Assembly: GCF_010500835.1 (NCBI RefSeq)
Contig: NZ_JAAAMJ010000003.1
Location: forward strand, 186,001 to 250,000
Source of the DNA: Aurantimonas aggregata
Lineage (GTDB): Bacteria; Pseudomonadota; Alphaproteobacteria; Rhizobiales; Rhizobiaceae
Reading direction: 5' to 3'
DNA length: 64,000 bases
The translations under genes and the position numbers were made by a program. The notes beneath the pieces are model-generated. The model was not told where the DNA came from and did not search any database. It saw nothing but the letters and a program-made list of their open reading frames with translations. Below are positions 40,367 to 49,711 of this stretch, piece by piece (position 1 is the first letter of the stretch; every line of letters begins with the position of its first letter).

Positions 40367-41011
40367 ATGGCTCCGAAACCACGGTCCCGACAGCGCAAGG
40401 TATCCCGTCGTCCCAGCGGCTGGGCTTTCGCGCCGCGCCGCCTATTCGGTGGCCGGACGAAACGTCGGCGTCAATCCCGGCTCTGGCCGATGTTCCTCGC
40501 CGCCTGCACCATCGCCTTCGTATCGCCCTTTGCCGCCGATCGGCTGTCCGGTTTCAGCTTCGCCGCCGTCAGCCTGCCGGAACTGCCGCGCGTTATCGCC
40601 GGCGGATACGAGGTCATGCCGCGCTCCCTCGCCGTCACGCCTGCCGATCGCCCCTTGCAGTATCGCTCGATGCCGACCTGCCGTGGCGGGGCCCGGGCGG
40701 AACGCGGCGTGACCTGCCTCGTCGACGGCGATACCGGCTGGGAGAAGGGCGAGAAATGGCGGATCGCCGGGATCGACACGCCCGAACTCAGCAAGCCGGA
40801 ATGCGCCGCCGAACGCCGGGCCGCCGTGGCGGCGCGGGACCGGATGCAGACGCTGATGAGCGGCGGCTATTCGCTGTCAGGCGGTGATACCGACCGATAC
40901 GGGCGCCGGCTGGTGACCGTGACGCTGTCGGATGGGCGCGACGCCGGCGAGGTGCTGGTGGCCGAAGGCCTCTCGCAACGCTGGCCGAACCGCGGCAACC
41001 CTTGGTGCTGA
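40367..41011 (+). CDS. membrane-anchored staphylococcal-nuclease-like protein
   Basis: Protein of 214 residues. A strongly basic N-terminus is followed by one hydrophobic helix (about 39-58), so the C-terminal domain is outside the cytoplasm. The SNase fold is visible in CLVDGDTGWEKGEKWRIAGIDTPE (Ca-binding Asp and catalytic-type Arg) and RYGRRLVTVTLSDG followed by LVAEGLSQRWP. The protein ends two residues after a Cys. It probably cuts extracellular nucleic acid; some relatives are inactive. Confidence 0.8.
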   Translation: MAPKPRSRQRKVSRRPSGWAFAPRRLFGGRTKRRRQSRLWPMFLAACTIAFVSPFAADRLSGFSFAAVSLPELPRVIAGGYEVMPRSLAVTPADRPLQYRSMPTCRGGARAERGVTCLVDGDTGWEKGEKWRIAGIDTPELSKPECAAERRAAVAARDRMQTLMSGGYSLSGGDTDRYGRRLVTVTLSDGRDAGEVLVAEGLSQRWPNRGNPWC

Positions 41012-41142
41012 TGGCGCCCAGAGACGCCAAACGAGCGCGCCACGCCCCTCAACTTGCCAGACCGCGCGGCACGACCCTATAGAGGGGACCGGCCGCGCCA
41101 ACTGAAGGCGCTGCCGGCATCGGAGCAGGAAACCACCGCCGC

Positions 41143-42213
41143 GTGCCCGAATCTGACCTGCCGACCCATCCGCCCGTTTCGCCCACCGGGCCTGCCGATG
41201 GCGCCGCGTCCGACTTCCTCGCCGGGCTTGGCTGGAGCGACTTCTTCGCCGAGCAGCTGAAGCCGGACGAGACGGGCTTCGTGCGCGCCCGCATTTCCGC
41301 CGTCCACCGCACGCGCCTGACCGCGACCACCGAAACCGGGCAGATCCGGCTGGCGCTGCCGGCCCATGCCAGCACCGCGGGCTTTGCGGTCGGCGACTGG
41401 GTCCTTGCGGACCCGCAGACGCACGTGCTGCACCGGCGGCTGGAACGCCGCACGCTGATCTCGCGGCGCCTCGAGGGCAGTCGCATGCCGCAGCTGACCG
41501 GCGCCAATGTCGACACGCTGTTCATCGTCACTTCCTGCAACGCCGACTTCAATCCGGCCCGGCTGGAGCGCTACCTGGCGCTCGCCAACGAGGCCGGGAC
41601 CGAGCCGGTGATCGTCCTGACCAAGGCCGATACGGTGGAGGACGCCGCCGATTTCGAGCGCCAGGCCGCCGCGCTGCAGCGCGGGCTGGTCGTTGTGACG
41701 CTGAATGCCCGCAGCCCGGAAGCCGCCGCAGCGCTGGCGCCCTGGTGCGGGCCGGGGCAGACCGTGGCGCTGATCGGCTCCTCCGGCGTCGGCAAGTCGA
41801 CGCTCTTGAACACGCTGGCTGGGCCCGGGCAGGAACGCCCGCAGGAGACCGGCGCGATCCGCGAACACGATGCCAAGGGCCGCCATACCACGACGTCGCG
41901 CTCGCTGCACGCCATCGCGGCGGGCGGCTGGGTCATCGATTCGCCCGGCATGCGGACCCTGCATGTCAGCGATTCCGAGGGCGGCATCGACACGCTGTTC
42001 GCAGAAATCATCGAGCTCGCGCCGAACTGCCGCTTCCGCGACTGCACGCATCAGCATGAGCCCGGCTGCGCCGTGCTGGCGGCGGTGGAGGCCGGCACGC
42101 TCGATCCGGAACGCCTCGCCCGCTGGCGCAAGCTCCGGGACGAAAACCGCGACAACACGCCGGTTGCCGGCCCGCGCGGCGGCAGCCCGGCTGGTCGCGC
42201 CCGCAAGCGCTGA
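41143..42213 (+). CDS. rsgA: ribosome small subunit-dependent GTPase A
   Basis: Circularly permuted GTPase of 356 residues that checks late 30S assembly. An OB fold is followed by permuted GTPase motifs: G4 LTKAD, G1 GSSGVGKSTLLN, G2 region HTTTSRSLH and G3 DSPGMR. The C-terminal zinc site is C-x4-C-T-H-x5-C (CRFRDCTHQHEPGC). The start is a GTG at 41143, with an upstream purine-rich segment. It is transcribed alone and convergent with frcR. Confidence 0.93.
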   Translation: MPESDLPTHPPVSPTGPADGAASDFLAGLGWSDFFAEQLKPDETGFVRARISAVHRTRLTATTETGQIRLALPAHASTAGFAVGDWVLADPQTHVLHRRLERRTLISRRLEGSRMPQLTGANVDTLFIVTSCNADFNPARLERYLALANEAGTEPVIVLTKADTVEDAADFERQAAALQRGLVVVTLNARSPEAAAALAPWCGPGQTVALIGSSGVGKSTLLNTLAGPGQERPQETGAIREHDAKGRHTTTSRSLHAIAAGGWVIDSPGMRTLHVSDSEGGIDTLFAEIIELAPNCRFRDCTHQHEPGCAVLAAVEAGTLDPERLARWRKLRDENRDNTPVAGPRGGSPAGRARKR

Positions 42214-42234
42214 TCGGCGCGGCCTGGCGTCGCG

Positions 42235-43464
42235 TCAGGCTCCGCCATCGGCGTAGAGCACCCGGTGGTCGAGCAGAAACCTTGCGAACAGCGGCAGGCT
42301 GGCTGCCCCGATCTCCCGCGCGCCGGCGCCGATCGTGCCCTCGCTTATGTCGAGCGGCGACAGGCCCTGGCGCTCCAGCGCCGCCATTTCCCGAGCCGTC
42401 GCCGCGACCAGCCGGGCACGGATCGTGGGTGGAAAACTTCCATCGATGACGGCGCATTCGAAGTCGTAGACCGCACTGGCCGCGACCAGCGCATGCGCCA
42501 GCGCCCGTGCTGCCGCGGCGAGCCAGCGCTCCAGGATCGGACCGAGCCCGTCCCAGGCCGACGCGTCGCGCCAGATCGCCAGCGGGTCGCCGCCCTCGGC
42601 TGCGATCATCTTCTCGAGCACGTGGATCGAGGCGACGTCGATCAGCTGGCAGACGCCGCCCGCCCCGTCGGGAACCGGCATCGAGCCGAGCGCCGCGGCG
42701 TTGCCGGTCCGTCCGGTGACGAGATCGCCGTCGATTACGATGCCGCCGCCGACGAAAGCGCCGACGAAGAGATAGACATAGTCGGTGGAGCGCGTGGCGC
42801 CGAAGACGTTCTCGGCGGCGCAAGCGGCCGTTGCGTCATTGGCGAGATGCACCGACAGGCCGGTGACGTTCGCCAGCTCGGCGACGATGTCGGCGGTGCG
42901 CCATTCGTCCATGGCGGCTGGCGGAGCACCGACAGCATCGGGCCAGGACCAGAGGTCGAAGGGGATCGCAATGCCGAGCCCGGCGATTCGACTGGCCAAG
43001 GCCGGCGCCAGCGTCGCGGTCACTTCGGCTTCGGCCTGATGCACGAAGGCAAGGATCTCGGCGAGACGCGGATAGGAGTAGGCGAGCCGGCGGCGCGCCC
43101 GTACCACGCCGACGAAATCCATCAGCACCAGCTCCACCGTCCGCCGGCCGATCTTCAGCCCCAGCGAGAAGGCGCCGTCCGGATTGAGCCGCATCGGCAC
43201 GGAGGGCTGGCCGACGCGGCCACGGCGGGGCGTCTCGCGCAGCACCAGCGCCTCGGCCTCGAGGACGCGCATGATCACCGAGGCGGTCTGCGCCGACAGG
43301 CCGGAACGCCGCGCGATATCGGCGCGCGCGATCTCGCCGTGGCGGCGGATCAGGGTCAGCACCGCCCGCTCGTTATGGGCGCGCAGGCCCGCCTGGTTGG
43401 AGCCGCGCATGCGCTCGTCCTGCCGGCGGCGTGGGGCCGGCAGCACCGCATCGTTTTCCTGCAT
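42235..43464 (-). CDS. frcR: ROK-family transcriptional regulator of the frc operon
   Basis: Sugar-responsive regulator of 409 residues. A winged helix-turn-helix (HGEIARADIARRSGLSAQTASVIMRVL, about 43-69) precedes a ROK sugar-kinase-like domain (FSLGLKIGRRTVELVLMDFVG). The kinase zinc motif CxCGxxGC is replaced by GAGGVC, consistent with a regulator rather than an enzyme. It is divergent from frcBCA, the arrangement of rhizobial frcR, and an inverted repeat in the 247-base gap is the likely operator. Confidence 0.88.
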   Translation of the reverse strand: MQENDAVLPAPRRRQDERMRGSNQAGLRAHNERAVLTLIRRHGEIARADIARRSGLSAQTASVIMRVLEAEALVLRETPRRGRVGQPSVPMRLNPDGAFSLGLKIGRRTVELVLMDFVGVVRARRRLAYSYPRLAEILAFVHQAEAEVTATLAPALASRIAGLGIAIPFDLWSWPDAVGAPPAAMDEWRTADIVAELANVTGLSVHLANDATAACAAENVFGATRSTDYVYLFVGAFVGGGIVIDGDLVTGRTGNAAALGSMPVPDGAGGVCQLIDVASIHVLEKMIAAEGGDPLAIWRDASAWDGLGPILERWLAAAARALAHALVAASAVYDFECAVIDGSFPPTIRARLVAATAREMAALERQGLSPLDISEGTIGAGAREIGAASLPLFARFLLDHRVLYADGGA

Positions 43465-43571
43465 CGCCGCCTCCTGTCCGCAGCCTGGCCGTCCTGCCGC
43501 GCGATCACTGCCGCCCGCGGAATGAACGCTCCCGGCGCGAGACTCTCACCCTTATGCAGAGGCGTCAATAA

Positions 43572-43590
43572 ATAAATCCACCTGATTTAT
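43572..43590. promoter_or_regulatory. inverted repeat, candidate FrcR operator
   Basis: ATAAATC, five bases, GATTTAT: a perfect 7-bp dyad of a kind bound by ROK regulators, in the gap between frcR and frcB. A TTGACA -35-like hexamer begins at 43596, so binding here could block frcBCA transcription; its -10 (near TTTCGT) is weak. Confidence 0.5.
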
Positions 43591-43711
43591 GTTCGTTGAC
43601 AAGCCGTCTTGGCTGGTGTTTCGTAAGGGTGATCGGGTCGCGAGGAGGCGACCCGGCCTCGTCGACCGGGCCTACCCGGCGTCGAGCCATCGACATTCGG
43701 GAGGATAGTCC

Positions 43712-44740
43712 GTGAGATTCCGCACGCTCTTTGCTTCGACCGCCATTGCCGCGGTCGCCACCATCGCCTCGCCCGCCCTCGCCCAGGACGGGCCGGTCCG
43801 CGCCTGCCTGATCACCAAGACCGACATCAACCCGTTCTTCGTCAAGATGAAGGAAGGCGCCACCGCCAAGGCCGCCGAACTCGGCGTCGAGCTCTCGACC
43901 TATGCCGGCAAGGTGGACGGCGATCACGAGACCCAGGTCCAGGCGGTGGAGAGCTGCATTGCGGCCGGAGCCAAGGGCATCCTGATCACCGCCTCCGACA
44001 CCAAGGCGATCACCGACGTCACCCAGCAGGCCCGCGACGCCGGCCTCCTCGTCATCGCCCTCGACACGCCGCTGGAGCCGATCGACGCGGCCGACGCGAC
44101 CTTTGCGACCGACAATTTCAAGGCCGGAGAGCTGATCGGCCAGTGGGCCAAGGGCACGCTGGGCGACGAGGCGGCGAACGCCAAGATCGCCATGCTCGAC
44201 CTGACGCCCTCGGCGCCCTCGGTCGACGTGCTGCGCGACCAGGGCTTCCTGCAGGGCTTCGGCATCGACATCAAGGATCCGAACCAGATCGGCGACGAGG
44301 AGGATCCGCGCATCGTCGGCCACGACATCACCAACGGCAACGAGGAAGGCGGGCGGACCGCCATGGAGAACCTTCTCCAGCAGGATCCGGACATCAACGT
44401 CGTCTATACGATCAACGAACCGGCCGCGGCGGGCGCCTACGAGGCGCTGCGCTCCTTCGGCAAGGAGAACGACGTCCTGATCGTCTCGATCGACGGTGGC
44501 TGCCCGGGGGTCAAGAACGTCGAGGAGGGCGTCATCGGCGCCACCTCGCAGCAATATCCGCTCGACATGGCCGCGAAGGGCATCGAGGCGGTCGCCGCCT
44601 TCGCCAAGGACGGCACCGTGCCGCAGCCGAGCGAGGGGCTGGACTTCTTCGACACCGGCGTCAATCTCGTCACCGACGAGCCGGTCGACGGCGTCGACTC
44701 GATCAGCGTCGAGGAAGGCACGTCCCGCTGCTGGGGCTGA
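43712..44740 (+). CDS. frcB: sugar ABC transporter substrate-binding protein FrcB-like
   Basis: Periplasmic sugar-binding protein of 342 residues (ribose-type, family 4B). Signal peptide [19 protein letters not shown] is followed by [22 protein letters not shown] and repeated sugar-contact regions such as ITASDTKAI and NEPAAAGA. It resembles FrcB, which carries fructose, mannose and ribose in rhizobia. The start is GTG at 43712 with GGGAGG upstream. A hairpin follows the gene. Confidence 0.9.
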   Translation: MRFRTLFASTAIAAVATIASPALAQDGPVRACLITKTDINPFFVKMKEGATAKAAELGVELSTYAGKVDGDHETQVQAVESCIAAGAKGILITASDTKAITDVTQQARDAGLLVIALDTPLEPIDAADATFATDNFKAGELIGQWAKGTLGDEAANAKIAMLDLTPSAPSVDVLRDQGFLQGFGIDIKDPNQIGDEEDPRIVGHDITNGNEEGGRTAMENLLQQDPDINVVYTINEPAAAGAYEALRSFGKENDVLIVSIDGGCPGVKNVEEGVIGATSQQYPLDMAAKGIEAVAAFAKDGTVPQPSEGLDFFDTGVNLVTDEPVDGVDSISVEEGTSRCWG

Positions 44741-44750
44741 TACTCTCGCG

Positions 44751-44781
44751 ACGGGTGGCTCCCTTCTCGGGGGCCACCCGT
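44751..44781 (+). terminator. intercistronic hairpin after frcB
   Basis: A 13-bp stem (ACGGGTGGCTCCC with a single wobble pair) with a short loop begins ten bases after the frcB stop and precedes frcC. It probably reduces expression of the membrane components relative to the binding protein. Confidence 0.6.
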
Positions 44782-44841
44782 TCCTGATGCGCTTGCCGGC
44801 GTCCGAACGGACGGCCGGGACCCCTGCCGGAGCGAGACGCC

Positions 44842-45909
44842 ATGAGTGAGAGCAAGAAGCCCGCCGACTACGAGACCGCGCTTGCCGGCAGCGACGGCGC
44901 CGTTGCCGCCTTCCAGCACCGCTCGCGCGGCCCGCTCGATACCGTGCAGCATTTCCTGCACGGCTCCCCCACCATGGTGCCGATCATCGTCCTGCTGATC
45001 TCGGTGGCGGTGTTCGGCATGGTGTCGAACAATTTCTTCTCGGCCTTCAACCTGTCGCTGATCATGCAGCAGGTGGCGATCGTCGGCATCCTGGCGGCGG
45101 CGCAGAGCCTCGTCATCCTCACCGCCGGCATCGATTTGTCGATCGCCGCGGTGATGGTGATGGTCTCGGTGATCATGGGCCGGCTCAGCATCGACTATGG
45201 CCTGCCGGTGACCCTGTCGATCGCCATCGGCCTGATTGTCGGCTCGCTGACCGGGCTGCTCAACGGCATCCTCATCACCAAGGTGCGGCTGCCGCCCTTC
45301 ATCACCACGCTCGGCACCTGGAACGTCTTCCTGGCGATGAACTACTATCTCTCCAATCGCGAGACGATCCGAAGCCAAACGCTCGATGCCGAGGCGCCGC
45401 TGCTGAAGATCTTCGGCGAGCGCTTCACCCTCGGCGGCGCCGTCCTGACCTGGGGCGTCGTGCTGATGGTCGTGATCTTTGCGGTGCTCTGGTACATGCT
45501 CAACCGCACCGCCTGGGGCCGCCACGTCTACGCCATCGGCGACGACAAGGAGGCAGCGGAACTCGCCGGCATCCGCACCGACCGGACGCTGGTCTCGGTC
45601 TATGTCATGGCCGGTTTCATTGCCGGCATCGCCGCCTGGGCCTCGATCGGCCGCGTCGGCTCGGTCAGTCCCACCTCGTTCTTCGAAGCCAACCTGGAAT
45701 CGATCACCGCGGTGGTGATCGGCGGCATCTCGCTGTTCGGCGGGCGCGGCTCGATCCTCGGCCCGATGATCGGCGCGCTGATCGTCGGCGTGTTCAATTC
45801 CGGCCTCCGCCTCGCCGGCGTCGACGTGCTCTGGCAGGTCTTCGCCACCGGCTGGCTGATCATCCTCGCCGTCGCCATCGACCAGTGGATCAGGAAGGTG
45901 TCCGCATGA
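44842..45909 (+). CDS. frcC: sugar ABC transporter permease FrcC-like
   Basis: Inner-membrane permease of 355 residues in the ribose/xylose type (BPD_transp_2). About nine hydrophobic helices and the family's GIDLSIAAVMV, GLLNGILITKVRLPPFITTLGT and GGISLFGGRGSILGPMIGALIV are present. The cytoplasmic N-terminus is about 45 residues. Its stop overlaps frcA as ATGA. Confidence 0.93.
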   Translation: MSESKKPADYETALAGSDGAVAAFQHRSRGPLDTVQHFLHGSPTMVPIIVLLISVAVFGMVSNNFFSAFNLSLIMQQVAIVGILAAAQSLVILTAGIDLSIAAVMVMVSVIMGRLSIDYGLPVTLSIAIGLIVGSLTGLLNGILITKVRLPPFITTLGTWNVFLAMNYYLSNRETIRSQTLDAEAPLLKIFGERFTLGGAVLTWGVVLMVVIFAVLWYMLNRTAWGRHVYAIGDDKEAAELAGIRTDRTLVSVYVMAGFIAGIAAWASIGRVGSVSPTSFFEANLESITAVVIGGISLFGGRGSILGPMIGALIVGVFNSGLRLAGVDVLWQVFATGWLIILAVAIDQWIRKVSA

Positions 45910-46685
45910 GCGTCCAGCCCCCGGTTCTCTCCGCCCGCGGAATCGTCAAGAACTATGGCCGGGTCACCGCCCTCGACCATGCCGATTTCGACCTTTATGC
46001 CGGCGAGATCCTGGCGGTGATCGGCGACAACGGCGCCGGCAAATCGTCGCTGATCAAGGCGCTGTCGGGCGCGATCAGCATCGACGAGGGCGAGATCCGC
46101 CTCAACGGCGACGCCGTGCGCTTCACCTCGCCGATGCAGGCGCGCGACGCCGGCATCGAGACCGTCTACCAGAATCTTGCCTTGTCGCCGGCGCTGTCGA
46201 TCGCCGACAACATGTTTCTCGGCCGCGAGATCCGCAAGCCGGGCTTCCTCGGCAAATATCTGAAGATGCTCGACCGCCCGGCGATGGAGCGGATCGCGCG
46301 CGAAAAGCTCTCCGAACTCGGCCTGATGACCATCCAGAACATCGGCCAGGCGGTGGAGACGCTGTCCGGCGGCCAGCGCCAGGGCGTCGCTGTCGCCCGG
46401 GCCGCCGCCTTCGGCTCGAAGGTGCTGATCCTCGACGAGCCGACCGCCGCGCTCGGGGTGAAGGAATCGCGCAAGGTGCTGGAGCTGATCCAGGACGTGC
46501 GCTCGCGCGGCATGCCGATCGTCCTGATCTCGCACAACATGCCGCATGTCTTCGAGGTCGCCGACCGCATCCACATCCACCGGCTCGGCCGCCGCCTCTG
46601 CGTGATCGACCCGAAGAACTCGACGATGAACGACGCCGTCGCGCTGATGACCGGGGCGAAACAGCCGGAGCAGATGGCGGCATAG
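45906..46685 (+). CDS. frcA: sugar ABC transporter ATP-binding protein FrcA-like
   Basis: Single-domain ABC ATPase of 259 residues: Walker A GDNGAGKSSLIK, signature LSGGQRQG, Walker B VLILDEPTAAL and H-loop SHN. It lacks the second half found in RbsA, as is typical of FrcA. The ATG at 45906 lies in the ATGA overlap with frcC. No fructokinase gene follows, unlike in Sinorhizobium frc loci. Confidence 0.92.
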   Translation: MSVQPPVLSARGIVKNYGRVTALDHADFDLYAGEILAVIGDNGAGKSSLIKALSGAISIDEGEIRLNGDAVRFTSPMQARDAGIETVYQNLALSPALSIADNMFLGREIRKPGFLGKYLKMLDRPAMERIAREKLSELGLMTIQNIGQAVETLSGGQRQGVAVARAAAFGSKVLILDEPTAALGVKESRKVLELIQDVRSRGMPIVLISHNMPHVFEVADRIHIHRLGRRLCVIDPKNSTMNDAVALMTGAKQPEQMAA

Positions 46686-46707
46686 GGCGCGGGGCCCTGT
46701 CGTCGTT

Positions 46708-47190
46708 CTACCGCCTCGCGCGGTTCGCGATGATGGATGCCTCGCGTTCGGCCTGCCGAACCGCCGCGGCCTTTTCCTCTCGCCAACGCTCGGCGAGGGC
46801 CTGGAACTTGATGTAGAGAGCCGGGGTCTCGGTCAGCGTGCGAACCTGCACGATATACGCCTCGAGCGCCTCGTAATCCTGAATATAGGTACTCAGGAAC
46901 CAGTCCCGGTAGAAGTCCTCGTCGATGATGTCGCGCTCGATCGCGATCGCGATGATCTCGTGGTCGTTGGCAATGCTGTTGATGGCTTCGCGCGTCTCCC
47001 GGTCCTCGGCGTACTGAAGCGGGTCGAAGTTCGCGAAGTCGACGAGGTTGCGTTTCAGCCGAAGTGCCTGGACCAGCCGCGTGCGGGCGGAAATGTAATC
47101 CTTGTCCCAGGATTTCTGCACGACGTTCTTGTAGGCCTCGAGGACTTTCGCCGTCTCCCGCTGCGCCCGCGCCGACCGGTCGAGGTCCAT
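46708..47190 (-). CDS. DUF4760-like cytoplasmic domain (C-terminal part of a probably frameshifted gene)
   Basis: A helical, charged 160-residue frame (YKNVVQKSWDKDYISARTRL, LVDFANFDPLQYAEDRETRE, IDEDFYRDWF) like the soluble domain of DUF4760 membrane proteins. Such proteins normally have one or two N-terminal membrane helices directly before this region. Here the helices are encoded just upstream in another frame (see next entry), and the two frames meet around 47,185-47,195. The ATG at 47190 has no good ribosome site. I therefore infer a one-base frameshift, though separate translation by coupling cannot be excluded. Confidence 0.6.
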   Translation of the reverse strand: MDLDRSARAQRETAKVLEAYKNVVQKSWDKDYISARTRLVQALRLKRNLVDFANFDPLQYAEDRETREAINSIANDHEIIAIAIERDIIDEDFYRDWFLSTYIQDYEALEAYIVQVRTLTETPALYIKFQALAERWREEKAAAVRQAEREASIIANRARR

Positions 47191-47375
47191 AGAGCCGCGG
47201 CCGATCCGACGAACGCCGTAACGAGAACGACGATCATGGCGATGACCGGAGCCGCCCGGACAGTGGCATCCGGTGCATGAAGATAAAGGAAGAAGATGAC
47301 CACGGCCGCAATCAAGAGCGGGTTAGCCGCGATCAGAAAGGGGGCCCAAGGCGCTGGCTGCCTGGGAACCGGCAT
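47191..47375 (-). pseudogene. N-terminal membrane segment of the DUF4760-like gene (frame disrupted)
   Basis: From an ATG at 47375 (GAGG upstream) this frame encodes two hydrophobic helices (FLIAANPLLIAAVVIFFLYL and VIAMIVVLVTAFVGSAAALW). After ALWTS the frame runs antagonistically to the DUF4760 frame and becomes Arg-rich, low-quality sequence. The natural continuation is the charged DUF4760 domain in the neighbouring frame. A single-base indel or sequencing error near 47,190 is the simplest explanation. Confidence 0.5.
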
Positions 47376-47627
47376 TTCGACCTCAGACGGTCAACGGGGC
47401 CTTCGGAATGATTCCGCCCCAGCCTTCGCGCCGCATCATGTCCGTACTCCGATTGCTACCAACATGGTCGATATGGGGACCGTCCTGGAAGAGCGCAAAT
47501 TAGCCCGGCCTCCTATAACCGTCCATCCCTCTCGTTAAGTTTCCGTTGACGTCCGGGACGTCCTCAGGGCGGTGGAGCCAGGCTCATCTGTACTGGGGAA
47601 GTGGCCACGCTCGCCTGAGCCGAGCGC

Positions 47628-48692
47628 TCAGCTGCCGATTGCCGGCGCGGCCGCGATGCCGGCTCCAGGTGGCGCGGCGGCACGGCTTGCCCTCGCCACG
47701 CGGGCACGCGCCTCCTCCCCCGCAAACAGGCACGCGGCCCGGTGATCCTCCGACACAGCGACCAGCGGCGGGACTTCCTCCGCGCAGACCGGCTCCGCGA
47801 TCGGGCAGCGGGTGCGGAAGGCGCAGCCGGACGGCGGGTCGATCGGCGACGGCGGATCGCCCTTCAGCACCGTGCGCTGCCGCTGCCGGGCGACCACCGG
47901 ATCGGGGATCGGCGCCGCCGACAGCAGCGCCTGGGAGTAAGGATGCGCCGGGGCGTCGAACACCGCGGCGCGGCTGCCGATCTCGACCACCCGGCCGAGA
48001 TACAGCACCAGGATGCGGTCAGAGACCAGGCGCACGACAGACAGGTCGTGGCTGATGAAGATCAGCGTCAGGCCGAGCCGTTCCCGCAGGCTCTTCAAGA
48101 GGTTGACGATCTGCGCCTGGATCGAGACGTCGAGCGCCGAGACCGGCTCGTCGCAGACGATCAGCATCGGCTCGGTGATGATCGCCCGGGCGATGCCGAT
48201 GCGCTGCGCCTGCCCACCGGAAAACTCGTGCGGATAGCGGCTCGCCATCTCGGGCGCGAGGCCGACCTCGTCCATCGCCTTCAGCACCCGCTCCCGCCGC
48301 GCCTTGCGGTCGAGCGACGGCTCGGCGACCCGCAGCGGCTCGGCGATGATCTCGGCCACCGTCATGCGCGGATCGAGCGAGGCGATCGGGTCCTGGAAGA
48401 TGATCGACAGGTCCCGCCGCGCCCGGCGCATGTCGCCGTCCGAGAGGTCGGTGAGGTTGCGCCCCTGCCAGACGACGCGGCCGGCCGTCGGCTCGATCAG
48501 CCGCAGGATCGAGCGTCCGAGGGTCGACTTGCCGCAGCCGGATTCCCCGACGATGCCGAGCGTCTCGCCCTTCCGCAGGTCAAACGACACGTCGTTGACC
48601 GCGGCAAGCCGCGCCGGCTTGGAAAACATCGTCCGACCGCGCAGCTCGAACACCGTCGACAGGTTCTGGACCGACAGCAGCGTCTCAGCCAT
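47628..48692 (-). CDS. oppF: oligopeptide ABC transporter ATP-binding protein OppF
   Basis: ATPase of 354 residues, the second of two peptide-transport ATPases. Walker A GESGCGKST, signature FSGGQAQRIGIARA and Walker B LIVCDEPVSALD are intact, and the C-terminal Cys region (CAFRTRCPIAEPVC) is typical of OppF/DppF. The ATG at 48692 overlaps the end of oppD by eight bases. It is the last gene of the operon; the tail is Ala-rich. Confidence 0.94.
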   Translation of the reverse strand: MAETLLSVQNLSTVFELRGRTMFSKPARLAAVNDVSFDLRKGETLGIVGESGCGKSTLGRSILRLIEPTAGRVVWQGRNLTDLSDGDMRRARRDLSIIFQDPIASLDPRMTVAEIIAEPLRVAEPSLDRKARRERVLKAMDEVGLAPEMASRYPHEFSGGQAQRIGIARAIITEPMLIVCDEPVSALDVSIQAQIVNLLKSLRERLGLTLIFISHDLSVVRLVSDRILVLYLGRVVEIGSRAAVFDAPAHPYSQALLSAAPIPDPVVARQRQRTVLKGDPPSPIDPPSGCAFRTRCPIAEPVCAEEVPPLVAVSEDHRAACLFAGEEARARVARASRAAAPPGAGIAAAPAIGS

Positions 48693-49707
48693 GGGCGGGC
48701 TCCGCGGGCAATGTGACAGCGCCGGAAGCCGCGTCGACGAAGGGGAACCAGCAGGCGGCACGGCGACCCGGCGCGACCTCGGCCAGAGGCGGGCGCTCGC
48801 GCCGGCAGCGATCCTCGGCGTGCCGGCAGCGCGGATGGAACGGGCAACCCGGTGGCGGCCGCATGACGTCCGGCGGCCGACCGGGGATCGGGTCCACCGC
48901 CTCGATCTCGCGGTCGACGCGCGGGATCGAGCGCATCAGCGCCGCCGTGTAGGGATGGGCGGGGCGCTGAAACAGCGCGTCCACCGCCGCCTCTTCGACG
49001 ACCCGGCCGGCATACATCACCGCCACCCTGTCGGCGATGCCGGCGACGACGCCGAGATCGTGGGTGATCAGCACCAGCGCGGTGCCGAACTCGGCGGTCA
49101 GGTCGCGGAAGAGGTCGAGGATCTGCGCCTGGATGGTGACGTCGAGCGCGGTCGTCGGCTCGTCGGCGACGATCAGCTTCGGCCGGCAGAGCAGCGCCAT
49201 GGCGATGACGACGCGCTGGCGCATGCCGCCGGACAGCTGGTGCGGATATTGCTCGAAGCGCCGCTCGGCCTCGGGAATGCCGACCAGCCGCAGCATCGCC
49301 AGCGCCGCCGCCTCCGCGTCGCGGCGCTTCATGCCCTTGTGCACCTGCAGCGTCTCGGACAACTGGTGGCGGATCTTCATCGCCGGGTTGAGCGCGGTCA
49401 TCGGATCCTGGAACACCATCGCCATGTCTTGGCCGCGGATGGCGTCGAGGCCCTTCTCCGACATCGACAGGAGGTTGCGGCCCTCGACCAGCGCCGCCCC
49501 GGTAGCGCGGCCGTTGCGCGACAGCAGCCCGAAGACGCCGTTGAAGGTCTGGCTCTTGCCGGAGCCGGATTCGCCGACGACGGCGAGCGTCTCGCCCGCC
49601 CCGACGGAAAGGTCGAGATCGCTGACCGCCGCGACCTCGCCGTCCGGGGTCGAGAAACGCACCGAGTAGTCGCGCAGTTCGAGCACAGGCTGGGGGGTTG
49701 CTTGCAT
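48685..49707 (-). CDS. oppD: oligopeptide ABC transporter ATP-binding protein OppD
   Basis: ATPase of 340 residues. Walker A is GESGSGKSQ (Gln in place of the usual Thr/Ser, as in many OppD proteins), signature LSGGMRQRVVIAMAL, Walker B LIVADEPTTALD, and the C-terminal cysteine motif CPFHPRCRHAEDRC. It follows oppC by four bases and overlaps oppF. Together with OppF it powers peptide uptake. Confidence 0.95.
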   Translation of the reverse strand: MQATPQPVLELRDYSVRFSTPDGEVAAVSDLDLSVGAGETLAVVGESGSGKSQTFNGVFGLLSRNGRATGAALVEGRNLLSMSEKGLDAIRGQDMAMVFQDPMTALNPAMKIRHQLSETLQVHKGMKRRDAEAAALAMLRLVGIPEAERRFEQYPHQLSGGMRQRVVIAMALLCRPKLIVADEPTTALDVTIQAQILDLFRDLTAEFGTALVLITHDLGVVAGIADRVAVMYAGRVVEEAAVDALFQRPAHPYTAALMRSIPRVDREIEAVDPIPGRPPDVMRPPPGCPFHPRCRHAEDRCRRERPPLAEVAPGRRAACWFPFVDAASGAVTLPAEPAHG

Positions 49708-49711
49708 GGAG

